Assembly: GCF_022606355.1 (NCBI RefSeq) | Contig: NZ_JAHHZQ010000001.1 | Coordinates: forward strand, 558,001-622,000 | DNA length: 64,000 nt | Direction of reading: 5' to 3' | Origin: Leifsonia shinshuensis | Lineage (GTDB): Bacteria; Actinomycetota; Actinomycetes; Actinomycetales; Microbacteriaceae | Shown: piece by piece, positions 18,581-26,755 of the stretch | How the letters are laid out: every line of letters starts with the position of its first letter | Position numbering within the stretch: position 1 is the first letter of the stretch | Notes under the pieces: model-generated | Told to the model about the DNA's origin: nothing | Database searches by the model: none | Seen by the model: only the letters and a program-made list of their open reading frames with translations | Position numbers and translations under genes: made by a program

Positions 18581-19197
18581 TCACTCCCCTGTGTGACCCC
18601 GTAGCGGAAGGCGCCCGCGTACTGGTACACCCTACCGATCAGCGGCGTCCTCACGACGACGGAGACCAGCTGCGCCTCCCGTTCCTCGTCGTACCGCTCG
18701 GTGAGCGCGACGACAGGCGCGATCGGCCGTGGGAGGACGACCCACGCCCGTCCGGCCCGCACGGCGACGCGGCGCGACACCAGCCGCAGCGCGCCGTCCG
18801 TCACGCGGGCCGAGAACCACGCCTCCACCACCGCCGGCGATCCGAGCCGGTCGACGATCAGCCCGCCGTCGGCGCCGATCTCGTCGCGCATCTCGCGTGT
18901 ACGCCCGCCCAGCTCGAACCGACGGACCGCGCGCACCGCCGGGCCGCCGCGCGCCGAGCTCGCCGGCACGTTCTCGACGGTGAACGTCACGCCGTGCTCC
19001 CACACCGGGAACATCACGTGCGCCCGCCCGAACGGTGCGAGCGCCGGCCACAACCAGCGCCGAGGCGTGCCCACAGTCTCGAACACGCCACGGCCCCGGC
19101 CGGTCGAGCCTTCCGGAACAGCGTCGAAATAGGCGCGCAGCCGCGGATGGAGCTCGTCGAAGGCCGGGCCGAGAACGGCCCGGTACGGGGAGGTCAT
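18577..19197 (-). CDS. DUF4166 domain-containing protein
   Basis: This 206-residue soluble protein begins SPYRAVLGPAFDELHPRLRAYF and contains WEHGVTFTVENVPA and LVSRRVAVRAGRAWVVLPR, which fit the DUF4166 family. DUF4166 proteins are often next to, or fused with, SDR/saccharopine-dehydrogenase-like proteins, as here with the overlapping epimerase gene. Function unknown; no catalytic residues are evident. The start ATG has no obvious ribosome site. Confidence 0.75.
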   Translation of the reverse strand: MTSPYRAVLGPAFDELHPRLRAYFDAVPEGSTGRGRGVFETVGTPRRWLWPALAPFGRAHVMFPVWEHGVTFTVENVPASSARGGPAVRAVRRFELGGRTREMRDEIGADGGLIVDRLGSPAVVEAWFSARVTDGALRLVSRRVAVRAGRAWVVLPRPIAPVVALTERYDEEREAQLVSVVVRTPLIGRVYQYAGAFRYGVTQGSE

Positions 19198-19228
19198 CGC
19201 GGCTGCGCGCCCTTCTGGCAGTCGGCGC

Positions 19229-20902
19229 TCAGTCGAGCAGCGCCGACTTCAGGGTGTCGAGGCCGACACCGCCGATGTCGAGCGCCCTCTTGTGGAAGGC
19301 CTTGATGTCGAACGACGCACCCTCGCGGCGTGCGTACTCGTCGCGCAGCTGCTCCCAGATGCGCTGACCGATCTTGTACGACGGCGCCTGGCCCGGCCAG
19401 CCGAGGTAGCGGTTCACCTCGAAGCGCACGAAACCCTCGTTCATGTTGACGTTCTCGCCGAGGAAGCCGAACGCGTAGTCGCCCGTCCACGGGCCGGAGC
19501 CGTCGGGCAGCTGCTTCTCGAGGTGCACGCCGATGTCGAGCACCACGCGAGCGGCGCGCATCCGCTGGCCGTCGAGCATCCCGAGCCGGTCGGCCGGGTC
19601 GTCGAGGTAGCCCAGCTGCTCCATCAGGCGCTCGGCGTAGAGGGCCCAGCCCTCGGCGTGACCGGAGGTGCCCGCGATGCGGCGCCACGAGTTCAGCTGC
19701 GCCTTGTTGTAGGTGGCCTGGGCGATCTGGAGGTGGTGGCCGGGAACGCCCTCGTGGTAGACGGTCGTCAGCTCACGCCAGGTGTCGAACTCGGTCACGC
19801 CCTCCGGGACGCTCCACCACATGCGCCCTGCGCGGGCGAAGTCGTCGCTCGGGCCGGTGTAATAGATGCCGCCCTCCTGCGTCGGCGCGATCATGCACTC
19901 CAGCCGGCGGATCTCCACCGGGATGTCGAAGTGCGAGCGGCCGAGCTCCTCGATCGCGCGATCGCTGGTCTCCTGCATCCACTTCTGGAGGGCGTCGGTG
20001 CCGTGCAGCTTGCGGGAGGCGTCGCCGTCGAGGAACGCGATGGCCTCGCGCACGGTGGCGCCAGGCTTGATCTCGTTCGCGATGGACTCCTGCTCTGCGA
20101 CCATGCGCGACAGCTCCTCGAGGCCCCACTCGTAGGTCTCGTCGAGGTCGACGGTGGCGCCGAGGAAGTCGCGGGACGCGAGGGCGTACAGCTGGCGGCC
20201 GACGGCGTCCTTCTCCGGCGCGTGAGCGGCGAGCTCGTCCTTCAGGAACGACGCGAGCTTCGCGTAGGCCGCGGCGGACTCGGCCGCACCCGACGCCAGG
20301 TCGGCCTTCAGCGACGCGGGAAGCTCGGCCTCTCCGGCCTTCGCCGAGCCAGTGAACTCGAAGAAGAACCCGGTGTCGGCGACCTGCTTGTTCGCCTGCG
20401 CGAGCACCTCGCGCACCTGGCGGATGGCCGGAACGTTGCCCGCTGCGATGCCGCTGCGGAGGGTCTCGATGTAGCCGTCCATCGCGCCGGGGAGGTTGTG
20501 GAGGCGCTTCGCGACGTTCGCCCAGTCGTCCTCGGTGTCGGTCGGCACGAGGTCGAAGATGTCGCGGAGCTCCTGCGCGGGCGAGGCGATCACGTTCAGG
20601 TCGCGCTGGCCGAAGCCGGCCTCGTGCTTCTCGATCGTGAGCTCGAGCTCCCGGGAGAGATCCATCTTGGTGACGCGGTCGATGTCGTCGACCGGCTCGG
20701 CCCCACGGATCTTCGCGAGGGTCTCACGCACGGCGGCGACGGACTGCTCGGCTCCCGCCGGCGAGTAGTCCGAGTACTCGCCCTCGCGGCCGGGTCGGCC
20801 GAGCCAGACGTGGTACTCGGGGTGGAGCTCCAACTGGGTGTCGACCCACTCCTCAGCGATCGTGTCGATCGGAGTCGGTTCGCGCTTCTCTGCGTTCGTC
20901 AT
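19229..20902 (-). CDS. DUF885 family protein (metallopeptidase-like)
   Basis: This 557-residue protein resembles the large DUF885 family. The motif VYHEGVPGHHLQIAQ resembles a zinc-binding HExxH site; further on, GTSGHAEGWALYAERLM supplies a possible third ligand. The N-terminus has no signal peptide, so it is probably cytosolic. Substrate unknown; peptidase activity is inferred from the motif. TAGGGT lies six bases before the ATG, inside the 3' end of the overlapping upstream gene, so it probably has its own leaderless promoter. Confidence 0.85.
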   Translation of the reverse strand: MTNAEKREPTPIDTIAEEWVDTQLELHPEYHVWLGRPGREGEYSDYSPAGAEQSVAAVRETLAKIRGAEPVDDIDRVTKMDLSRELELTIEKHEAGFGQRDLNVIASPAQELRDIFDLVPTDTEDDWANVAKRLHNLPGAMDGYIETLRSGIAAGNVPAIRQVREVLAQANKQVADTGFFFEFTGSAKAGEAELPASLKADLASGAAESAAAYAKLASFLKDELAAHAPEKDAVGRQLYALASRDFLGATVDLDETYEWGLEELSRMVAEQESIANEIKPGATVREAIAFLDGDASRKLHGTDALQKWMQETSDRAIEELGRSHFDIPVEIRRLECMIAPTQEGGIYYTGPSDDFARAGRMWWSVPEGVTEFDTWRELTTVYHEGVPGHHLQIAQATYNKAQLNSWRRIAGTSGHAEGWALYAERLMEQLGYLDDPADRLGMLDGQRMRAARVVLDIGVHLEKQLPDGSGPWTGDYAFGFLGENVNMNEGFVRFEVNRYLGWPGQAPSYKIGQRIWEQLRDEYARREGASFDIKAFHKRALDIGGVGLDTLKSALLD

Positions 20903-21308
20903 GATCCGACCCTACCGAGGCCTCGAGCTCGGCGCTCGTCCCGGCGGCGCGCTCGGCCCGTCTGCGCCGCTGCTCGCGGCGGTCGAGCTCGTCTTGGAGT
21001 GCGACGAAGAAACGGTGGATCTCGCCGCGGCGACGCGCGAACAGGAACGTCTCGGCGCCCTGCACCTTTCCGACCGCGTCGAACTCGATTCGCGTGTGCG
21101 TCGCGTCCACGGGCACGAACCGCAGGTGCGGCTGGAAGAACACCCACCCCGACGCCAACTGCGCGAACGGGTCGAGGATGCTCGTCCCCTGCAGTGCGGC
21201 CCGCACGAAGTCGGGCACCTCGCCGAGGGGAACCGGCACCACCTCGCTCGGGATCCGGCGAGGCACGACGGCCTTCTTCTCGTGCCTCCGCGGCTCCAAC
21301 TCGCCCAC
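20853..21308 (-). CDS. Conserved hypothetical protein
   Basis: This 151-residue protein matches no family I can name. The core (VPVPLGEVPDFVRAAL, GWVFFQPHLRFVPVDATHTRIEFDAVGK) looks like a compact alpha/beta fold. The tail is highly charged and helical (RREQRRRRAERAA). The GTG start is chosen because TACGCT sits six bases upstream; no longer reading is needed. Its last 50 bases overlap the DUF885 gene start on the same strand. It lies just downstream of polA (32-base gap). Confidence 0.6.
   Translation of the reverse strand: MGELEPRRHEKKAVVPRRIPSEVVPVPLGEVPDFVRAALQGTSILDPFAQLASGWVFFQPHLRFVPVDATHTRIEFDAVGKVQGAETFLFARRRGEIHRFFVALQDELDRREQRRRRAERAAGTSAELEASVGSDHDERREARTDSDRHDR
20909..20914 (-). 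promoter_or_regulatory. -10 element of DUF885 gene (leaderless geometry, inside upstream gene)
   Basis: TAGGGT on the minus strand ends six bases before the ATG at 20902, within the coding end of the preceding gene. Confidence 0.45.
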
Positions 21309-21314
21309 GTGGGA

Positions 21315-21320
21315 AGCGTA
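21315..21320 (-). promoter_or_regulatory. -10 element of the gene starting at 21308 (leaderless geometry)
   Basis: TACGCT on the minus strand ends six bases before the GTG at 21308. Confidence 0.5.
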
Positions 21321-21340
21321 GCCCCGCGGGCTCGCGATCG

Positions 21341-24013
21341 TCAGTGCGCGGCGGCGTCCCAGTTGGCCCCGCGACCGATCTGCACGTCCAGCGGCACGCG
21401 GAGGTCGGCCGCGCCGGCCATCCGGGTGCGCACGATCGCCTCGAGTGCGTCCCACTCGCCGGGAGCGACCTCGAAGATGAGCTCGTCGTGCACCTGCAGC
21501 AGCATCCGGGACTGCAGCCCGCCGTCGATCAGGTCGCCGGCGATCCCGAGCATCGCGATCTTCATGATGTCGGCCGCCGAGCCCTGGATGGGCGCGTTGA
21601 GCGCCTGCCGCTCGGCGTTCTCGCGCAGCACACGGTTGGTGCTCGTCAGGTCGGCGAACGGTCGGCGGCGCCCGAAGATCGTCTCGGTGTAGCCGTCGAC
21701 CCGCGCGATCTCGACGACGCTGCGCAGGTAGTCGCGCACCGCGCCGAAACGCTCGAAGTAGCCGGCCATCAGGTCGCGCGCCTCCTTCGTCTCGATGCGC
21801 AGCTGCTTGGAGAGGCCGAACGGGCTGAGACCGTAGGCGAGGCCGTACGACATCGCCTTGACCTTCGTTCGCATGAGCGGGGTGACGTCTTCCGGTGCGA
21901 CACCGAAGACACGCGCGCCGACGAACCGGTGGAGGTCCTCCCCCGCGTTGAACGCCTCGATGAGGCCGGGGTCTTCGGAGAGGTGCGCCATGATCCGCAT
22001 CTCGATCTGCGAGTAGTCCGCGGTCAGCAGCGTCTCGTAGTCGTCGGCGCTGCGGAAGGCCGAGCGGATCTCGCGCCCCTCCTCGGTGCGGATCGGGATG
22101 TTCTGGAGGTTGGGGTCGTTCGACGAGATGCGGCCCGTGCTCGTGCCCGTCTGGTCGTACGTCGTGTGGATGCGGTCGTCGGAGGTGACGGACCGCTCCA
22201 GCGTCTCGACGATCTGCTTGAGCTTGGTCGCGTCGCGGTGCTGCAGGAGCAGGTCGAGGAACGGGTGCGGGTTGCTCTCCTGGAGGTCGGCCAGCGACTG
22301 GGCGTCGGTCGAGTAGCCCGTCTTGGTGGACCGGGTCTTCGGCATCCCGAGCTCGTCGAACAGCACCTGCTGGAGCTGCTTGGGCGACCCGAGGTTCAGC
22401 TCGTGCCCGACTTCAGCGTAGGCACGTGCGGCGTAGTCGTTCGCCTTGTCGGTGAGTTCGCCGCGGAGGCGGGCGAGCACGGCCGTGTCGATCGACACCC
22501 CGGTGAGCTCCATCTCGGCCAGCACGGCGACGAGCGGCAGCTCGATGTCGTCGAGCACCCGGCGGGTGCCCTCGTCGAGCGCGATCATCTGGCCCTCGGC
22601 GACGCGCCGGATGTACCACGCCTCGGTCGCCGGGCTCACGGCGTCGTTGATGGGCACCAGCTGGTTGGGGTCGGAGACAGGAAGGGTCTCGCCGAGCACC
22701 TCGTAGACCTGCTCGGCGAGCGACTGCGGCGCGGCGCCCGGCTTGACGAGCCAGGAGGCGATGCGGGTGTCGAACGCCAGGCCGTCGACCACGAAGCCGG
22801 CGCGGCTCAGCGCCTTGAACTGCGGCTTGGCGTGGAAGAAGTACTTGGGGGCGCTGCTCGCGATCCACTCCTCGAGCGCCTCGTAGTCGCGACGCCCCGA
22901 CGCCCACGGAACGTAGACCGTGTCGTCGGCGGCTGCCAGGCCGAAGCCGGTGATCCCGGCAGGGCCGGTCTCCAGCTGCACGGCCACGGCCTGCCCGTCG
23001 GCCGAGGCCTTCGCCAGCCAGTTCGCGAGCTCCTCGTCGACCAGGGTGCGCACGACGGGCGCGCTCACGGCGCCCGCGTCGGCCTGCTCGGCGAGCCCTG
23101 CGGCGCCGTCGAGGAGGCCCTCCTCTGCCGCGGCCTTCATGAGCCGGTCGAGCAACGTCTTGAACTGGAGGCGCGCGAAGATGTCGCGCACGGCGTTCTC
23201 GTTGAGCGGCTTGCGCTCGAGATCGGCCGGCGTGACCTCCAGCTCCACGTCGTCGAGCAGCCTGTTGAGCCGCCGGTTGCGGAGTGCGTTCTCTTTCTGG
23301 TCGCGCAGGTTCTGACCCACCACGCCCTTGATCTCGTCGGCGTGCGCGACGATGTTCTCGACCGTGCCGTACTGCTGCACCCACTTGACGGCGGTCTTCT
23401 CGCCGACCTTGTCGATGCCGATGAGGTTGTCGCTGGTCTCGCCCACCAATGCGGCGATCTCCGGGTACTGGTGGGGCTCGACGCCGTAGCGCTCGCGGAC
23501 CGCCGCCGGGTCGTAGATCTTCAGCTCGGAGACGCCGCGGACGTTCGGGTAGAGCAGGGTCACGTCGTCGTTGACGAGCTGCAGGGTGTCGCGGTCGCCG
23601 GAGACGAGGAGGACGCGGTAGCCCTGCTCCGCACCCTGGCGGGCGAGGGTGGCGAGGATGTCGTCGGCCTCGAAGTCTTCTTTGGCGATGGTGGTGATGT
23701 TCATCGCGTGCAGGGCCTCCTGCAGCAGCGGGATCTGCCCGACGAACTCGGACGGGGTCTCGCTGCGGGTGCCCTTGTACTCCGGGTACTCGCGCGTGCG
23801 GAACGAGTAGCGCGAGATGTCGAACGCGACGGCGATGTGCGTCGGGCGCTGCTGCTGGAGCAGGTTGATCAGCATCGCGATGAAGCCGTGGATGCCGTTC
23901 GTGTGCTGGCCCTCACGGTTGACGAAACTGTCGACGGGCAACGCGTAGAAGGCCCGGAATGCCAGCGAATGGCCGTCGATGACGAGGAGGGTAGGCTTTT
24001 CGGAGTCTGACAC
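21341..24013 (-). CDS. polA: DNA polymerase I
   Basis: This 890-residue repair and gap-filling polymerase has an N-terminal 5'-3' exonuclease (LLVIDGHSLAFRAFYALP, GDRDTLQLVND, LIGIDKVGEKTAVKWV). The middle domain lacks the DxE of the first proofreading motif: the expected site reads VAVQLETGPAG, so 3'-5' exonuclease is probably absent, as in other actinobacteria. The polymerase domain has motif A DYSQIEMRIMAHL, motif B KVKAMSYGLAYG and motif C QVHDELIFE. The GTG at 24013 gives the family start (MSDSEKPTLLVIDG) and has TACGCT six bases upstream. A divergent thioesterase gene starts 78 bases away. Confidence 0.96.
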   Translation of the reverse strand: MSDSEKPTLLVIDGHSLAFRAFYALPVDSFVNREGQHTNGIHGFIAMLINLLQQQRPTHIAVAFDISRYSFRTREYPEYKGTRSETPSEFVGQIPLLQEALHAMNITTIAKEDFEADDILATLARQGAEQGYRVLLVSGDRDTLQLVNDDVTLLYPNVRGVSELKIYDPAAVRERYGVEPHQYPEIAALVGETSDNLIGIDKVGEKTAVKWVQQYGTVENIVAHADEIKGVVGQNLRDQKENALRNRRLNRLLDDVELEVTPADLERKPLNENAVRDIFARLQFKTLLDRLMKAAAEEGLLDGAAGLAEQADAGAVSAPVVRTLVDEELANWLAKASADGQAVAVQLETGPAGITGFGLAAADDTVYVPWASGRRDYEALEEWIASSAPKYFFHAKPQFKALSRAGFVVDGLAFDTRIASWLVKPGAAPQSLAEQVYEVLGETLPVSDPNQLVPINDAVSPATEAWYIRRVAEGQMIALDEGTRRVLDDIELPLVAVLAEMELTGVSIDTAVLARLRGELTDKANDYAARAYAEVGHELNLGSPKQLQQVLFDELGMPKTRSTKTGYSTDAQSLADLQESNPHPFLDLLLQHRDATKLKQIVETLERSVTSDDRIHTTYDQTGTSTGRISSNDPNLQNIPIRTEEGREIRSAFRSADDYETLLTADYSQIEMRIMAHLSEDPGLIEAFNAGEDLHRFVGARVFGVAPEDVTPLMRTKVKAMSYGLAYGLSPFGLSKQLRIETKEARDLMAGYFERFGAVRDYLRSVVEIARVDGYTETIFGRRRPFADLTSTNRVLRENAERQALNAPIQGSAADIMKIAMLGIAGDLIDGGLQSRMLLQVHDELIFEVAPGEWDALEAIVRTRMAGAADLRVPLDVQIGRGANWDAAAH

Positions 24014-24019
24014 CAGGCA

Positions 24020-24025
24020 AGCGTA
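24020..24025 (-). promoter_or_regulatory. -10 element of polA (leaderless geometry)
   Basis: TACGCT on the minus strand ends six bases before the GTG at 24013. Confidence 0.55.
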
Positions 24026-24091
24026 CAAGGGGCCGGTGACACTCTCAGACGACCGCCCACCACCCCACCGACGACCCGGGAGAGGCCGCAG

Positions 24092-24496
24092 ATGACCGAG
24101 GACGCGCTGGCGTACGTGAAGCAGCGGGGCCTCGGCGCCCTGGCCGACAAGATGGGCATCGAGATCGTGGAGTTCAGCGTCGAGCGCTCGGTCGCACGCA
24201 TGCCCGTGCTCGGCAACACGCAGCCGGCCGACCTCCTGCACGGTGGCGCCTATGTGGTGCTCGGCGAGTCCCTCGGATCGATGTCGGCGAACCTCTACGC
24301 AGGCGAAGGCCGCCTGGCGGTCGGGATCGAGATCAACGCCTCGCACACGCGCTCGGCGACCAGCGGCTACGTGACCGGTGTCTGCACGCCCATCCACCTC
24401 GGCCGCACCCTCACGACGCACGAGATCAGCGTGACCGACGACCAGGGCCGTCGCTGCTCGACCATCCGCATCACGAACCTGATCAAGGACCTGTAG
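24092..24496 (+). CDS. Hotdog-fold (PaaI-type) thioesterase
   Basis: This 134-residue single-domain hotdog thioesterase contains the family motif LLHGGAYVVLGESLGSM, and VGIEINASHTRSATSGYVTG provides the second strand set. It should hydrolyse an acyl- or aryl-CoA ester; the order polA/thioesterase/PdtaR is reminiscent of mycobacteria. GGGAGAGG lies seven bases before the ATG as a ribosome site. It converges on the PdtaR gene across a hairpin. Confidence 0.88.
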   Translation: MTEDALAYVKQRGLGALADKMGIEIVEFSVERSVARMPVLGNTQPADLLHGGAYVVLGESLGSMSANLYAGEGRLAVGIEINASHTRSATSGYVTGVCTPIHLGRTLTTHEISVTDDQGRRCSTIRITNLIKDL

Positions 24497-24507
24497 CCCA
24501 CAATCGC

Positions 24508-24559
24508 TTCCTCACTTTCTCCCGCCCCCGCACGGCGTGTTGCGGGAGAAACTGAGGAA
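24508..24559. terminator. Bidirectional hairpin between convergent genes
   Basis: Arms TTCCTCACTTTCTCCCGC (24508-24525) and GCGGGAGAAACTGAGGAA (24542-24559) pair at 17 of 18 positions around a 16-base loop. It lies between the thioesterase stop and the PdtaR stop. It may terminate both transcripts. Its sequence is unrelated to the dispersed AGGGGCACGT element. Confidence 0.55.
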
Positions 24560-24578
24560 CGGATGGCTGCCCGGGCGC

Positions 24579-25184
24579 CTACTTCTTGGGTGCGAGCTGC
24601 TCGATGATCGCCTGGGCGACGTCGTGCATGGTGAGGCGGCGGTCCATCGACGCCTTCTGGATCCAGCGGAAGGCGTCCGGCTCGCTGAGGCCCATCTTCT
24701 CGTTGAGGAGGCCCTTGGCGCGGTCGACCAGCTTGCGCGTCTCGAAGCGTTGGACCATGTCGGAGACCTCGGCCTCGAGCGCGATGATCTGCTGGTAGCG
24801 GGCCAGGGCGATCTCGATCGCCGGCAGGAGGTCGTTGGGCGTGAACGGCTTGACGACGTAGGCCAGCGCTCCGGCCTCTGTCGCGCGCTCGACGAGCTCC
24901 TTCTGGCTGAAGGCGGTCAGCAGCACGACCGGGGCGATGTGGTTCTTGGAGAGGCGCTCGGCCGCCGAGATGCCGTCGAGCTGAGGCATCTTGACGTCCA
25001 TCACGACCAGGTCGGGCCGCAGCTCGGTGGCGAGCGCGACGGCGGTCTCGCCGTCTCCGGCCTCGCCGACGACCTCGAAACCGTTGTCGCGCAGAGTCTC
25101 GACGATGTCGAGCCGGATGAGCGACTCGTCCTCCGCGACGACGACTCGGCGGGGTGCGGTGGGGGTGGTCTCCTGGTCAGTCAC
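24579..25184 (-). CDS. pdtaR: ANTAR-domain response regulator (PdtaR-like)
   Basis: This 201-residue response regulator has a receiver domain with phosphoacceptor D63 (DLVVMDVKMPQ), T94-type LLTAF and K-containing YVVKPF. A C-terminal ANTAR RNA-binding domain covers about residues 130-190 (FETRKLVDRAKGLLNEKMGLSEPDAFRWIQ). ANTAR proteins act as antiterminators by binding paired hairpins in mRNA leaders. Its position near polA matches the mycobacterial PdtaR gene. The partner kinase is not in this window. The GTG start has TAGGCT seven bases upstream. Confidence 0.92.
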   Translation of the reverse strand: MTDQETTPTAPRRVVVAEDESLIRLDIVETLRDNGFEVVGEAGDGETAVALATELRPDLVVMDVKMPQLDGISAAERLSKNHIAPVVLLTAFSQKELVERATEAGALAYVVKPFTPNDLLPAIEIALARYQQIIALEAEVSDMVQRFETRKLVDRAKGLLNEKMGLSEPDAFRWIQKASMDRRLTMHDVAQAIIEQLAPKK

Positions 25185-25191
25185 GGGTAAA

Positions 25192-25197
25192 AGCCTA
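25192..25197 (-). promoter_or_regulatory. -10 element of pdtaR (leaderless geometry)
   Basis: TAGGCT on the minus strand ends seven bases before the GTG at 25184. Confidence 0.5.
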
Positions 25198-25200
25198 CGG

Positions 25201-25206
25201 TATTCT
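25201..25206 (+). promoter_or_regulatory. Candidate -10 element of tRNA-Leu
   Basis: TATTCT lies 16 bases before the tRNA 5' end, giving a start about ten bases upstream of the mature RNA. No consensus -35 is seen. Confidence 0.4.
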
Positions 25207-25222
25207 TCAGGTGTTGTTGTGC

Positions 25223-25305
25223 GCCGCTGTGGCGGAATGGCAGACGCGGAGCACTCAAAATGCTTTGTCCGGAAGGGCGTGTGGGTTCGAGTCCCACCAG
25301 CGGCA
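25223..25305 (+). tRNA. tRNA-Leu (anticodon CAA)
   Basis: This 83-base class II tRNA has acceptor stem GCCGCTG pairing with CAGCGGC, anticodon stem GAGCA/TGCTT with loop CTCAAAA (anticodon CAA), a long variable arm (GTCCGGAAGGGC) and TPsiC arm GTGGG-TTCGAGT-CCCAC. The discriminator is A and the 3' CCA is not encoded. It lies between pdtaR and the ferredoxin gene, at the border of the conserved block and the more variable 25-42 kb region. Confidence 0.95.
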
Positions 25306-25313
25306 CAACCGAT

Positions 25314-25547
25314 TCAGGGGCGCGGGCGCAGGCGCAGAGCCAGCACGGGGCATAGTGCAACGGCGTCCTCCGCGGCCTCCAGCTGATCGTCGCGCACCGG
25401 GATGTCGGAACGCGAGGACGCCGGCACTCCGACGGCGAACGGGTAGCCCCACTCGTCGCGGGTGATCGTCCCGTCCAGGAGCTCGGCGCACAGCCCACGG
25501 CCGTCGCAGCGGGTCCAGTCGACGTGGAGGCTGTGGTGCGCGCTCAC
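25314..25547 (-). CDS. Single-cluster ferredoxin
   Basis: This 77-residue small ferredoxin has Cys spacing WTRCDGRGLCAELL ... AVALCPVLAL, that is C-x5-C plus C-P. Three cysteines in this layout fit the actinobacterial [3Fe-4S] (or Asp-assisted 4Fe-4S) ferredoxins that pass single electrons. The GTG start overlaps the stop of the NuoF-like gene (GTGA at 25544-25547). It is the last gene of the ApbE cassette, so it probably accepts or supplies electrons for the NuoF-like protein. Confidence 0.85.
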   Translation of the reverse strand: MSAHHSLHVDWTRCDGRGLCAELLDGTITRDEWGYPFAVGVPASSRSDIPVRDDQLEAAEDAVALCPVLALRLRPRP

Positions 25548-26755
25548 CGGATGCTCCTCACGCAGCGTCCTTCGGCGTGCGCGTGGACGTCGCGCGCGAA
25601 CACCCGCAGCGCGCTCCTGGCCAGGCGGGCGGCGCCGTCGGGATGGTGGCACGCCCCGCGGCCGTCCACGGCCTCGGCCAGGCGTGCCGCCTCTGCAGCG
25701 GCCTGCGGGGTGAGTCGTCCCGCTGCCAGATCGGCGAACCTGGCCGCCAGCGCAGGAAGGCCGAACAGGCACGGTCCGCACTGGCCCGCGGAGGCCTCCG
25801 CCAGCTCGGCGACGATGCGGGCGGTCACCGCGAGCCCGCAGCGCTGAGCGCCGAGCACGTGCACGACGCCCGCGCCGGCGCGGTCGCCGGGCGGCGCGGT
25901 CGTCTCGCCCGCGGTGATCCACTGGCCGTGGTAGCCGCCCAAAAGCACGCCGGAGGCCAACCGGGCCTCGCCGCCCGCCCGGGCGACGACGGACGCGACG
26001 TCGAGGTCGGTCGGCACCTCGAAGACGCCCTCGGCGGCCACGTCGCCGGTGACGGTGACGAGCCGCGTCCCCGGTTGCGTCGGATCGCCCACGGCGCGGA
26101 ACCAGTCGCCTCCGTAGCGTTCGACCAGCGCCAGCTGCGCAAGCGTCTCGACGTTGTGGACGAGTGTCGGACGCCTGTCGAGGCCGGACTCGGTCAGCCG
26201 CCGGACGCGGTCGACGGGCAGCGCGACGCCGTTCTGGATCGCGTTGACGACCGCGGTCGCCTCTCCCGCGATGAAGCGGTCGTCCGCTTCGAACAGCTCG
26301 ACGCCTCCCGCGTCGGAGCGCTCGGCGATCGCCGCCGCGACGGGCGCGACCGAGCGACGGTCGAGGTACAGGATCGTCCGGCGAGCGCCGAGGGCGGCCG
26401 AGACGGTCAGGAGCCCATCGAGCACCAGGTGCGGCGCGTTGGCGAGCAGGACCGCATCTTTCCAGCTCCACGGCTCCCCCTCCGAACCGTTGCCGATGAT
26501 GACGGGCGCACGCCGCCCGACGGCCGCCGCGAGCTTGCGATGCACCGGGAACGCGGCTCCGCCGCGACCGGTCAGCCCCGATCGCTGGAGCTCGCCCAGC
26601 AGCTCATCCCTGCTGAGCGCGCGGCGCGGTCCGAATGCGGCCGTGTGCGCCCTCGACGTCGCCGCGCGCCCTGCGGCGAACACGCGGGGCGGGATCACTC
26701 CGGCCGACGGGCCGGGGAGGCCCCCGGCCGGCTGGTCGTCCACGGTCGTGGTCAT
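25544..26755 (-). CDS. NADH dehydrogenase NuoF-like flavoprotein with SLBB and Fe-S domains
   Basis: This 403-residue protein is related to the 51-kDa (NuoF) subunit of complex I. It has an FMN-binding motif LTGRGGAAFPVHRKL, an NADH/FMN loop IGNGSEGEPWSWKDAVL, VHNVETLAQL, an SLBB-like section (VTGDVAAEGVFEVPTDLD) and a C-terminal iron-sulfur domain SAGQCGPCLFGLPAL with GRGACHHPDG. The usual ESCGKCxPC has Ala at the first Cys, leaving three visible ligands. It likely oxidises NAD(P)H or exchanges electrons with the ferredoxin next door. It overlaps both neighbours by four bases in the five-gene cassette. Confidence 0.87.
   Translation of the reverse strand: MTTTVDDQPAGGLPGPSAGVIPPRVFAAGRAATSRAHTAAFGPRRALSRDELLGELQRSGLTGRGGAAFPVHRKLAAAVGRRAPVIIGNGSEGEPWSWKDAVLLANAPHLVLDGLLTVSAALGARRTILYLDRRSVAPVAAAIAERSDAGGVELFEADDRFIAGEATAVVNAIQNGVALPVDRVRRLTESGLDRRPTLVHNVETLAQLALVERYGGDWFRAVGDPTQPGTRLVTVTGDVAAEGVFEVPTDLDVASVVARAGGEARLASGVLLGGYHGQWITAGETTAPPGDRAGAGVVHVLGAQRCGLAVTARIVAELAEASAGQCGPCLFGLPALAARFADLAAGRLTPQAAAEAARLAEAVDGRGACHHPDGAARLARSALRVFARDVHAHAEGRCVRSIR

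Noticed and set aside
19292-24010. A 1572-codon open frame on the plus strand opposite the DUF885 and polA genes
   Set aside because: Same compositional artefact; the opposite strand carries polA with all polymerase motifs.
25223-25305. Integration of a genomic island into tRNA-Leu
   Set aside because: No integrase gene and no second copy of the tRNA 3' end (GTGGGTTCGAGTCCCACC) were noticed downstream; kept only as a weak idea in the findings.
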